Shown here: positions 33,206 through 43,652 of the stretch, piece after piece | How the letters are laid out: the number at the start of each line of letters is the position of its first letter | Position numbering within the stretch: the first letter of the stretch is position 1 | Notes under the pieces: generated by a model | The model's database searches: none | What the model was told of the DNA's origin: nothing | The model's input: the letters and a program-made list of their open reading frames with translations, nothing else | Position numbers and translations under genes: made by a program | Source of the DNA: Isoetes taiwanensis | Taxonomy: Eukaryota > Streptophyta > Lycopodiopsida > Isoetales > Isoetaceae | Assembly (NCBI GenBank): GCA_021234155.1 | Contig: JAJEKV010000033.1 | Coordinates: forward strand, 6,380,635-6,444,634 | DNA: 64,000 nucleotides | Direction: 5' to 3'

Positions 33206-34235
33206 CAAATTTCAAATGATAGGGGACAAAAACTCTTAGAGTTATGCATCACCTGCCAACTCAAAATACTCAATGGAGTTCAGCCCTTCAATCTGTCGAG
33301 CAAATTCACCTACCAGAACCACACAGGTGCAAGTTCTATTGATTATCTTTTAGCCAAAAACAAAGACCAGATCAGGGATTTCTTTATAGGAGATCTTATG
33401 CCAGAATCTGACCATGCACCCTTGCACATGATATTTGAAGCGCATGCTAAAACATTGAAACGGGCCCAGAAATTTTGCCCAAGGATCAAGATAGATTATG
33501 AGCATCATGTCAAGTATAGAGAGCATCTGGAGGGACTGCTTACAGATGCAGTATGCTCAGGTGAAATAGAAAAAGATGCAAAGCTGCTCCAAGAGCACAT
33601 ATTGAATGCTGCAACTGGAACTTTTGGTCTCACGAAAATGCACAGGAGAGGCATTCCTTGCAACTCTTGGTGGGATGCTGAATGCCAAGATGCTCGAAGC
33701 AAACTGCATCATAACGGTGTGTACAAGCCTGCATGGTATAAACGCCTCATAAGGCACAAAAAGCGCACCTACTTTGCTGCAAGACAAAAGACATTATCTG
33801 ATCAGCTTCTAAAGAAACCTAAACGGTTCTGGAACATGCTTAAAGATAGCCATACACATAATAGCCTTGATAATGATGCTCTGCTAAAATTAGTCAAGGA
33901 TATTTATGAAAGGGAAGGCGCTACCAGCATGCCTATTATGGCTCCATCTGTAACCCTTTTTACTGTTGCAGATGTAGAACTATGCCTATCCAAATTAGCA
34001 AATAATAAGGCTCCAGATGCTGACGGTTTGTGCATGGAGCTCCTAAAGTGGGGCGGAGAGAAGACTCACGAAATCTTAACAGACTTGCTGAACTTATGCC
34101 TCACCCAGGGACAACCTCACAGTTGGAAACTAAACCGAGTACACCCGATCCATAAAGGAGGAAATCACAAGGTGGCAGCAAATTATAGAACAATTCTTAT
34201 TGGCAGCATTTTCTCAAAAGTTCTGGATTTGGCAC
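33206..34235 (+). pseudogene. LINE ORF2: end of endonuclease and start of RT
   Basis: QKLLELCITCQLKILNG, FTYQNHTGASSIDYLLA and LMPESDHAPLHMIF complete the endonuclease (SDHAP is the catalytic His motif). A linker follows with NSWWDAECQDAR. The RT begins at LANNKAPDADGLCMELLK and HSWKLNRVHPIHKGG, up to NYRTILIGSIFSKVLDLAL. There it is cut by another LINE at about 34236. Confidence 0.9.
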
Positions 34236-35522
34236 TGCATAGTAAGGTGTTGGTCTCTAAGTTTATTTGGAGCATTCTGCAGGATGGAGCATCTTCTCCT
34301 GGTGCGGCACTATTGTGGCAATCTCTTCGCCATTGTGTGGCATTTGGAAAGTCGTCTGTGCATGTAGAGTTGCCCTGGGCACTGTTGTATGGTCTCCGGC
34401 CTTTCCCACATGCATCCCCTTTTCTCACGGGGGTGTTGCGGGCTTGGGATCGCGTCGTGTGCTCTTCGGCTAGATTATGCCTCGGTTTATCACCACTCTT
34501 CTCCTTTCTTGTGGGTTCCTCTACCCCTGCGCATTACTTGCCCTTGGTCGCCACTGTGCATGCTCGGACGCAGGGCCGTTGGAGGCGAAGCTCTTTGTGC
34601 TCACCTTGGAGGATTGGTATTGGGATGGTCGGCTAGCCCGTGGGAGTTCTTTCGAGCTCGCCGCCTGAAGGACGATGGAGGGCTATCACGGGAACAAGTG
34701 GCGGGGAGTATTCCGCTACACATACCTATAGTCCCTCGGGGTGATGTGGTGGTGCAGGTTTGGAAGGTTCATCCGAGATGTTGTATCTTCTTGTTTTGTG
34801 CGGTCTTGTTACCGGGTGTTGGCTATTCATGACACTCGCCCCTTCAGGCAAGTGGTCTCGCAGCTTCGGGTTCTCGATGGCTTCGGTTTGGGCGTGGACA
34901 TGGAGCTCACTTCCCCAAGAAGGTTGGTGCTTACGTGGCGGTGGTGCACCGCCAGATCGGGTGAATGTCCTTGTGAGTCGGGGTTTAGGCGGGTGTGAGC
35001 CCTCTTTGCCCTTGTTGTGGCCTTCATCGTGAGACCGTGGAGCATTGTGCGGTTTTATGCCCTCACTTGCGGGTTGCCGGGATTGGGTCGGGGCTCGCTT
35101 TCGGTGAGATTGAATAGCCAACAATTGCCGCTTCATGTATATCACGGTGCTTGGCCGCCAGTGCGGCAGCAAGCCTTGCATCCGTGCGTGGCTTGGTTGG
35201 TGTGGTTGATTTGGAAGCGGCGGCGGTTGTGGATCTTCGAGGGGGATTCAGCACTGCAGCCTCTCTCGATTCCTCGACTTCGTACAAGCTATTTCAAAGC
35301 TTTTGGTGTTCGGGATTAGTAGAGCGGAAGTTTTCCATTTGGCGGGACTTCTTGGGTGTGGTAGATGGTGATGGCCAGTTTGTACAGCAATAGAGTTGCA
35401 GTTGTTGTGGAGTGTCGAGGTATCACTGTCTCTTTGGGGCAGTTCTCCTTCCTCCTCACTTGCTTTGTAACATTACCATTCTTTTAATATATTGCTGACA
35501 CAGTTCTTCAAAAAAAAAAAAA
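34236..35522 (+). mobile_element. 5'-truncated L1-type LINE inserted in the RT of the other LINE
   Basis: Starts with SKVLVSKFIWSILQ and PWALLYGLRPFPHASPFLTG, homologous to the LINEs at 43785 and (inverted) 43271. Further on, RVT zinc-finger remnants and a poly(A) run (about 35508-35521) appear. The host RT resumes at once with KLSSWAEQAEARSQYQAGFR. No clear target duplication. Frames are badly damaged. Confidence 0.85.
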
Positions 35523-37036
35523 CAAGCTTAGCAGCTGGGCAGAGCAAGCAGAGGCTCGTTCACAATACCAGGCAGGGTTCAGATGTGATCATAACACCCT
35601 TGATCATGTCCTCACACTCCGGGTTGTGATTGAGAAAGCTAAAGCGCCAAATTCCTCCCTGTATCTAGCATTCATTGACTTTTCTAAGGCGTTTGATACA
35701 GTTCCCCGTAAAGACCTTGGTGATAGATTGTTTCAACTCGGAGTCCCCAAAGAAATTAGAGAGGCGGTATCCCAACTATATGCTGAAGTTCTGATAACAA
35801 TCTCCAGAGAGATCAACTCAGTTTTGAAGAGCACAATAGGAGTAAGACAGGGATGCCCTTTATCCCCCACTCTATTCGGCATTTATATTGATGAACTAGA
35901 TGATTGGCTACGACAGAGATCACTAGCAGGGACAAAACTGGGCAGCTACATTCTTCAGCTCCTCCTCTATGCCGATGATGTAGTTCTAATTGCCAGCAAG
36001 AAAAAAACATTGCAAGAGCATCTCAATCACTTAGCAGACTTCTGTACAGCAAAGAAGATGACCATTAATTTGTCGAAGTCTAAAATTATGGTCTTTGGAT
36101 CACGAGAAAGGCCAGATTTCACCTACAGGGGAGAGCTACTAGAAGCAGTTGAGTCGTATAAATATTTGGGGATTGACATGGCATCTAACTACAGTTGAAA
36201 AATCTGCATTAATAGAAGAGTTTCAGGCGGGAAAGTGGCACTATATAGCATGCTAGCTAAATGCAATAAGGCATCACTCACAGACTGGAATTTGAAGAAG
36301 CTTCTCTTCAAAACACTAGTACAGACGGTGGTGCTGTACGGTGCTCCAATCTGGGGTCCAGAGATCTCGGCCAAGCTATGGAAGTAGATTGAAGCGATTC
36401 AAAAATCCTTCATAAAAAAGGAACTCGGCATTAGATCTCAAATCCCCTACCCGATTATGCTTGCTGAAGTAGGTCTGCTACCACTGGAGTTAGAAGGTTT
36501 ATACCAGTCAATAAACTTCTTTAATAGAGTGAATGCTCAAACTACAACCCAATTATCTCACCATGCTTTGGAGGGGGGGGTAACCGCTTGGCCACTCGAA
36601 AAAGATGAAATTCGAACCATGCTAGAGAAGCAAGCAATACAACACATGTGGGCAAACCGTGAAAGAGAATGATCTGAGACAGAAAAATGTCAATCCAATG
36701 ATAACAGGTGTGAGCCAACTCTATTTGATAGCGAATATACCTAAGTCTCAAAGATGCCTGCTGGCTAGATACAGAACAGGGTCTCATAAGCTAGAAATTG
36801 AGACCGGGAGATGGGCTAAGATACAGGTAGAAGAACGCTTATGTAAAATTTGTGAGACGAGACAGATTGAAGACGAAGATCATGTTTTTACATGCTGCCC
36901 GGAATACGCCCACATCAGAGATAGTTTTGGAATTCAAGCTACTGATTTTCTATCTTTATTACAGATGCCACCAATGGCTTTAGGACCCTATATTAGAGCT
37001 GTTGATACTCACCGCTCTTTTTTGTTAAAGTTGTAA
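35523..37036 (+). pseudogene. LINE ORF2: main RT and C-terminal domain
   Basis: QAGFRCDHNTLDHV, YLAFIDFSKAFDTVPR, GVRQGCPLSPTLFGIYIDEL and the catalytic LLLYADDVVLIAS are in one frame (35626-36198), followed by the thumb (KYLGIDMASN). After a TGA and a later TAG come QTVVLYGAPIWGPEIS and, in another frame, LLARYRTGSHKLEIETGRWA and CKICETRQIEDEDHVFTCCP, a Cys/His C-terminal domain, ending at 37036. Confidence 0.9.
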
Positions 37037-37088
37037 ATAGCCTGTTCACGTGCTCCATGTCTCTCGAGGCCCAAGAGAGCATCAGACA

Positions 37089-37139
<51 letters not shown>
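37089..37139 (+). repeat. (AAT)n microsatellite, LINE 3' tail
   Basis: About 17 uninterrupted AAT units directly after the short LINE 3' UTR. It probably serves as the element's tail. Confidence 0.9.
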
Positions 37140-39344
37140 TTTCCAGGTGGATTGAATAATGAATACCTAAACTAACTTCCAGAAATAATTGTGCAACTAG
37201 CAAGGTTTAGCAATCTCTCGCCAATCATAGATTCTGTAATTTACTGTTTTGTTCTTAGATCTTTCTCATTATGCAAGTTACTTTGGAATTGCAAACTTTT
37301 GTGAGATATATTTACTTCACATTTCTGAATGTCCGAATGACTGACATATAAAAGATATTTTGATGAAATTTGTAGATCCTCTCTTTGGAATTCTCAACCA
37401 AATTTTTTGCACTACTTGGAGCATGATGTTAATGCAGTTTACAGAGCAGTTGGCAACTTATGAGCATATCTCTTCTGTTACGCTATGCCAAAGTCATTTG
37501 TAATTGATTGTCCCATATTTTATGTTGGCAGCCTGACAGCAGCTATTTGCAAAAGAGCTCCAAATATTTGACCTTAGCTATCTATTCCGCTATTAATAGA
37601 AGAGAAGACTTACATTCTACTCAATGTTGTTTTAGTGCCCTCCGAACAATGTGCCTCATCACATTAAAGTGTTGTGAGGATACATCAGTCAAAGAGTTGC
37701 TAGAATAGGCTTTTAGAATATATATTTTGCTTGATTACCAGTATGAAGTCTAAGGTGTCTAAGAAAGTGTGCATTTATTTAATAGTTGCTCGCCCATTTA
37801 AATTGCACAATATGGACATGATATATTGGCATTTCATTCAAATGCCACAAATGCAATTTAGTTTATTTCATCAGACCTTTACTTCAACAAATAGAGGACA
37901 CTTACAAAACCCTTTGGAATATGTTTACTTTATATGGTCTATATACCGTTTGTTTATTATATAGCATTGCTATGCTGTAAGTAATACAGGTTTGTCCAAC
38001 ATTTGACATCCGCATTGAATACAAAAACTTCAGTGTGATGTGTGTCCAAACCCCTAACTATATACATATCATCGTCATCTACATTGAATACAAAGCCTAG
38101 AGTGATATATCTAAGTTCCAAACCCATAATTTCGTGTAGCTCTACATCTTATCATTAGTCCATGTCCCAAGTGTCGACCTAAATTCCATGTTCCAAGTGC
38201 TATCATAAATGCACTTGCCCATAAGCACATTATTTATGTTGTAATAATCCCTTTTTAAGTGTTGATTGCTTAAGCTTAAATGCTATTACATTTTACAAAT
38301 TAATTGTGCTTTTTTACTCCCAAGATAAGGCCAAAATGCCATGAGGTTTTCTAAATATGCTTCTTTAGTCCAAAGCTCAGGTAATCGAGACAAAACAAAA
38401 AATAAACCTCAATTAAATCTCAATGACAAACATTACTTGGGAAACTTAATATTGGTATCTTATTGTTGAACAAACAATCCCTCACAATCCAATACAACTA
38501 AGCAAATTTTAATTAGGCAAGGCCAACCACATCTTAGGACTTCATTTCACACTTATACTGTGCACTGGTACCCACATTGCCACCTTCCATGTAGTAAATT
38601 AAACAAGCACTTCTTTTGGTATTTATGCATCCCTCTACATAACATATTGTGGCTAAAGCCCAGGAATGCCATTGTCGATATAACATGTCATGGTTAAAGC
38701 CATACATTGCTACATATCATTTGCTTATGGTTACTTTTCTCCATTCTATAGTCCAAAATTCCTTATCTAATATTATTTTCTTTTTCCTGATTACACAGAT
38801 GAACAACGTACTTATGATAAGGAGTTCCTACCTAAATTCATCTAACACATAAGACTATTCTAAGTCTCATCTCAGACTATTCTTACGTAATGATAATAAT
38901 CTAGGACATCTCTACAATTTTGCTATATTGAAAAGTCTAATGCATCAAACACAAACAACAATGTATATTGACAGCTTTATCATTAATGTAAAAAGGAAAT
39001 GCACATATGTATAGTCATTAATAGACTCACCACTAATATTTCCAATCACAATGAATAGAACATCATTATTTATAGTAGTATTGATGGATTTGTGTATGTA
39101 GTCAAGGCCTCAATCAAGCGATGGAGTATGCTATGAGTGTTTTCTTAACATTTCTATCTTATTTCGTATCATGATACATTTTACGATGCAACTAGAAGCG
39201 ACTCTTTGGCATTTCTATTGCACAGCAAATCAACACAAAATATGCCACTGACACCCCCACAAATACCATTTTTCAAATACAAAAGTCGCCACAATCTTTA
39301 CAGTAGCCAACAATCAAACAACCACTATTTCAAATTGTAGTAAA
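37140..39344. other. A/T-rich stretch, possible body of a Helitron
   Basis: No recognisable protein. At 37533 an acceptor-like TTTTATGTTGGCAG precedes an open exon-like segment (PDSSYLQKSSKYLTLAIYSA ... CEDTSVKELLE, stop about 37706) of unknown identity. The stretch runs into the Helitron 3' end at 39372 and may be its captured cargo. Confidence 0.35.
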
Positions 39345-39372
39345 GCCCGGCAATGCCGGGCACCATAACTAG
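39345..39372 (+). mobile_element. Second Helitron 3' terminus
   Basis: GCCCGGC-AAT-GCCGGGC hairpin, then ACCATAA, then CTAG followed by T (39373). It has the same architecture as 6621-6649, including the ACCRTTA/ACCATAA spacer. The 5' end was not located. Confidence 0.8.
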
Positions 39373-39892
39373 TGTACTATTAAAGCAGCTATTTTCTCCC
39401 AGATGTTTCACTTCCAAAAAATATTAAAAACTTAGACATCTGGTTAAATAGGACGTCATCATCATCCGATCCTCTTTCTTCAGTGTTCGAAATATGTTAA
39501 CATGATTGTTTCAGAGGATGGCTTTGCCATATTCTTAGCTCTATAGTTGTGGGTCGCTCAAAACCGAAATTGGACTTGGATTTTCTTTTTCCAAAATAAA
39601 TTTACTGAAGATTAGGGCAAAGAAAAATAAATTTACTTCCAAACCATTAGATTAGGAATCGAATGGAATTGAAGATTAAGGGAAAACAAGTTTTCCAATC
39701 GATCTCAAAAAAATTAGCGTCTCAAAAGCCAAAAACCTTATGAAAAATACGAAAATATTTTTCACCGTTGGAAAAAGAACCAATAATTGTGGCCTTCAAA
39801 TCATTTTATATATCTAAAATATGTCTGAAGATACCTAAACTCATTCCCCCCAAAGGAATTGCTCCTTAACTGACAATCCAAATACGATATTC
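39373..39892. other. Non-coding, flank of a LINE insertion
   Basis: No gene seen. Ends with the left copy of the 20-bp duplication that flanks 39913-43271. Confidence 0.5.
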
Positions 39893-40140
39893 TTATCTTG
39901 ATGGTTGACGTTTTTTTTTTTTTTTTATGGATTTGAATAATATGCTGCCACCTTGACATATGGATATTTCCCTTACCTTACGTTGAATTATATTAAATTA
40001 TGCCCCCAATGGTCCTTGTTGGAAACTGATTGTCCGAGACACATATCCTATACAAACATGGTTACATGAGGCACACGTCTAGACCACTCCTTTGACATTC
40101 TCATCCTAGTTGTCCTTGCTTCCTAAATTGCTTCCTAGTT

Positions 40141-40326
40141 GAAAAGTTACTTTAAGCTTTTTTATTTTTCTAAGGTAAATAAGGCCTACCTTACGATTTC
40201 TTATTTGACTCTTTTTGTGAGATATTAGCTATTGAAAAGTTACTTTAAGCTTTTTTATTTTTCTAAGGTAAATAAGGCCTACCTTACGATTTCTTATTTG
40301 ACTCTTTTTGTGAGATATTAGCTATG
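40141..40326. repeat. 93-bp perfect tandem duplication
   Basis: GAAAAGTTACTTTAAGC... starts at 40141 and again at 40234 and is identical over the unit. It lies in the transduced segment. Confidence 0.88.
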
Positions 40327-40489
40327 ATTAGGTTTAGAGTTGCACAGACATCATTCTCACTGCTAGTTCGTGATAGATGGAGATGTACTCCATTCCCTAA
40401 CATATTCGGCCTTCATCGGATAGCTCGCGTTGGAGCTCTGGCTGTCTTCTGTTTCTTTACTTGCTTTATAAACACAAGATGTCTGCAGG

Positions 40490-40770
40490 ATGATATTGCA
40501 TAAGTCTCTCTATTAGCAAGGCTTCGCCTCATGTTTACCAGCTCTGCAGCTGCAGTTGTATCAGTATTGCTCAAATCTCTCTGTTTGCATGGCTCTGCCT
40601 CATGATTACAAGCTCTGCTGCTGCAGTTATATTGGTAGATATATGAGGTGCTATATCAATATTGCAACCTAGTATGAATCCGACTGCATCTTCAACCATT
40701 GGAGATACCAATTCTGCAACCTAGTGCAAATCCGACCGCATCTACAACTACTGGAGATTTTCAGCATCAA
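40490..40770. repeat. Two imperfect local duplications
   Basis: CTGCAGCTGCAGTTGTATCA and CTGCTGCTGCAGTTATATTG mark a ~75-bp duplication. GCAACCTAGT..AATCCGAC marks a ~50-bp one (40667 and 40716). Non-coding. Confidence 0.65.
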
Positions 40771-42237
40771 ATTGATTGCAATCTGGCCAACATGTCATAC
40801 CAGGTTTTTTTAGTCAATATATTTTAATCATCCTTAATTCTAGTCTTGGTTTATGTGCTTGTAGTTCCCTTTCCTATATATACACAATCTGGCTCTTATA
40901 AGATTCTGCCACCCTTATGGGGTTTCTATTATTAATTAAATCCATTTTCTGATAGCTATTCTAGCTGTACTATAGATCCATTTAAGTTATTCTGCTGTAA
41001 AATTAGCCTGCAGCTTATTGTTTAATAGGCTATAATATAAGCTTGTTGAGGCTTTTTGTGCAGATTATAACCTAGTTCTTTAGATATTCATGTACACTTA
41101 ATACATGTTGGCCTTTAGATGTTCATGGGCCTGTTGTTGTTATCTACTTAAAATGTTCTAATATGACCTTTAAAAAATATGTCGCCACTAGCTTGTAGAT
41201 GATCTTCGTTTCTGCATCAACATAATCACAATTTGGTTTGTGCTATGGGATCTATTGCTGCTGCATTAAGTTCAGTATTCATTTTCTTAACTGCGTGGAT
41301 TTATTATTATGATTACGTGTGTATTTTATGGTGAAGGGCGTTAAGCCGGATGAGTTCATTGCTTACCTGTTTGTGGCTTATGCATTTACCCTTCTCAGGC
41401 TAACTTGCATTTGGTTCCACTGCAGGTAACCGGACTCTTCCCTCCATTTGGTGCTTTGAAGTACAAGGTTGTGCAAGATTATTGCTCAAGCATACATTCC
41501 AGTTCATGGTGATATCTAAAAGCTCTAAAGACTTGTTTTTAATTTGTGGAAAAAATGATTTGACAATAACCTTTATGCTGGGTTATTAGTTCGTAGATTT
41601 TTCTAGGATCTTATGACTTCAAATATCTTCCAAGTTTTGTTATATTCAATATGCATGTCTCTATCAGGCTTTTACTATATTTATTGTCTGGTTATACATT
41701 CTATCTGCTGAAATTAAGACATTTATTTCTATCAGAGATTTGTTATATTTTGCTTGTATCTTCAGATCTGAAATATATGACATTATGTCTTAAAATTCCG
41801 CTTGCAGCCTATAGGCATATATTTCCAACTTGGAGTTGTTATATGGCATAAGATCCTATTGTCTTAAATTTCTGCTTACATGGTGTATTTCATTTAAGCT
41901 TGCACATTATTTGTTGTTGTATAATCTTAAAGATTCAGATCATTCTTTTTGTTCTGCTTATCCTTATCAGGGCCTAGAATTAGATTGCACCTGTCTATTT
42001 CTAGGATTGCAATTGAAGGTCCTTATTTTTCCAAATGGAACTATAAGGTCTAAAGTCTGTTGTTTCTTACAGGCTTAAAGGGTTTTTTTTTTCTTTTTTG
42101 TGAAGGACGAAAGCTAAAAAATTTATTAATCAGAGAAAAAGTACAAAATTTACATGTCTCATCTAACTGTGTAAGCACACAAAGATGCCACAGGAGCACG
42201 AGCCTGGAGCACAATGTACTTACTCCAGAATAGAAGA

Positions 42238-43271
42238 CTAATTATAAGAATCAATTCGAAGATACTGAATCCAGATGCGTTCTACCAGTTCTGAGTCAAG
42301 GGAGGAACACTCGTAGGCTGTCAATATCTTTTTCTGGGCCACCGTAATAACACTGTGTGCAGATGAATAAATGCCCTGAAAGATGTGGTGTCTGCGACGC
42401 TCCCATATCGACCATAGGAGCCAACCGGAACCAAGATGAAATGCCCTTTGTTTAGCTGGAGGCCATGCATTGGGATAGGACGCCAAAAGGATGCACCGAC
42501 AGTCCAATGTACTGTTAAACAAACCTTGTAGCTAGGACCACGCTGGTTGAACCTCAGGACAATGAAAGAGACAATGCTCAAGAGTCTCAACGTCCGAAAG
42601 ACAGAGCGGGCATACTGCAGATATGCGAGGATCATAGCGATGTCGAAAGGCATTAACCCGCAGGCACCTGTGGATAACCTGCCACCACAATACAGAGACT
42701 TTAGGGTGGAGCAACCTATCCCAAAGCCATCGCCATGTACGACGCAAAGTGGGCTATGGAACATGTAGGTGCCACCCATCTGGCAACTGGAGGGGTTGTG
42801 GTGCTAAAAGAAGGCGATATACTGATCTGACAAATTGCTTGCCTTTGTGAATATTTTCATGACAGTCCCATGGCACCCTTTCAGCAACATCAACTTGCAC
42901 CATAAGAGGCAAATTTTCTGCGACCTTCTCCCATAGAGATACATCCCAACGAGAGAGCAGGAACTTTGCCTGAAATTCAGGCCAAGACAGTAGGCGACCC
43001 TCCTCATAACATGCTTGAATAGAGACAACACCTGCAAGAACCCATCGTCTCTGTGTAAGGGGATGAACTGAGGCTGCAAATGGGGGTGCTGAGGGGTCTG
43101 GAGGCAGTGGTGCCCACCATGGAGTCTCCGAGAGGGTGTGGATAGAGGGGCATGGCCAGAAAAGATGTCTGACTGCCTCCCATGCTGCCAACAAGCCACG
43201 CAAAAATGGAGAAGCCCTTGGAAAAGGCTGCAGCGTCTGAAATAAAGCCCAAGGTAGGAATGGTTTGACAG
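42238..43271 (-). pseudogene. LINE C-terminal region with RVT zinc finger
   Basis: Minus strand: FPRASPFLRGLLAAWEAVRH, WPEFQAKFLLSRWDVSLWEK, then in other frames HPKVSVLWWQVIHRCLRVNA, the zinc finger CPLCLSDVETLEHCLFHCPE, and SGWLLWSIWERRRHHIFQG, to IWIQYLRIDSYN. This is the zf-RVT C-terminus of a plant L1-type ORF2. Frames shift near 42750 and 42530. Confidence 0.88.
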
Positions 43272-43291
43272 TTATCTTGATGGTTGACGTT

Positions 43292-43652
43292 ATTTTTGGA
43301 CTATTAAGTTGATAAAATGTTAATGTATGTTAAATTTTGCCCCATTTGCCAATTGCTACTGTCATGTGGCCGATTTTCTTTCCCTGAATTGCACTTTGAT
43401 CGACATTCTGCTTTTCTATTCTGCTTTACTTTATATTCTGTTTTTCTTATTTTTTTAACTACTAAGATTTCGCCATGTCAGCAGAATCCAACCTAAATTG
43501 CTTCCACTTTTTAAGAAAGTTTGTGTAGGCAGCATTCTGATAGGGTCAATGCAAATTATTTGGCAAAGAACATGAGACATTGGAGCATGCTCTTATGAAT
43601 GTAAAGACAACTACTTGAAAAAAAGTTCGGTGGTCAGAATGCATATGCTCCT
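43292..43652. repeat. ~285-bp dispersed repeat, inverted copy at 15175-15433
   Basis: 43367-43652 matches the reverse complement of 15433-15175 (for example CCTGAATTGCACTTT, AATCCAACCTAAATTGCTTC, GGTCAGAATGCATATGCTCCT). An imperfect ~60-bp direct repeat (AATGTATGTTAAATT...TCATGT) flanks this copy at 43318 and 43666. Both copies lie in LINE sequence. Reading HETLEHAL suggests a decayed RVT zinc finger. Confidence 0.75.

Larger units (their letters stand above)
30303..37139 (+). mobile_element. LINE with ORF1, ORF2 and (AAT)n tail, interrupted twice
   Basis: ORF1 at 30303, ORF2 from 31026, ending in a microsatellite of about 17 AAT units rather than poly(A). ORF2 has endonuclease, RT and a C-terminal cysteine/histidine domain. 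Two insertions break it: 31591-33205 in the endonuclease and 34236-35522 in the RT. Further frameshifts and a TAG follow the RT. The C-terminal domain with IETGRWA and CCPEYAHIRD resembles Jockey/CR1/L2-type LINEs more than the L1-type LINEs elsewhere in the window. Confidence 0.9.
39913..43271 (-). mobile_element. 5'-truncated LINE with apparent 3' transduction
   Basis: A 20-bp direct repeat, TTATCTTGATGGTTGACGTT, lies at 39893-39912 and 43272-43291. On the minus strand the insert starts in LINE coding sequence right at the junction (VKPFLPWALFQTLQPFPRAS) and reaches the LINE's own 3' end at an A-rich run (42099-42083). It then continues through 2.1 kb of non-LINE DNA to a second poly(A) (T16 at 39911-39926) that abuts the left duplication. 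This is the layout expected from read-through of the LINE poly(A) signal and mobilisation of 3' flanking DNA. Confidence 0.8.

Noticed and set aside
34741-35393. Several overlapping open frames on both strands
   Set aside because: They lie in a damaged G/C-rich LINE C-terminal region; none has a complete domain in one frame.
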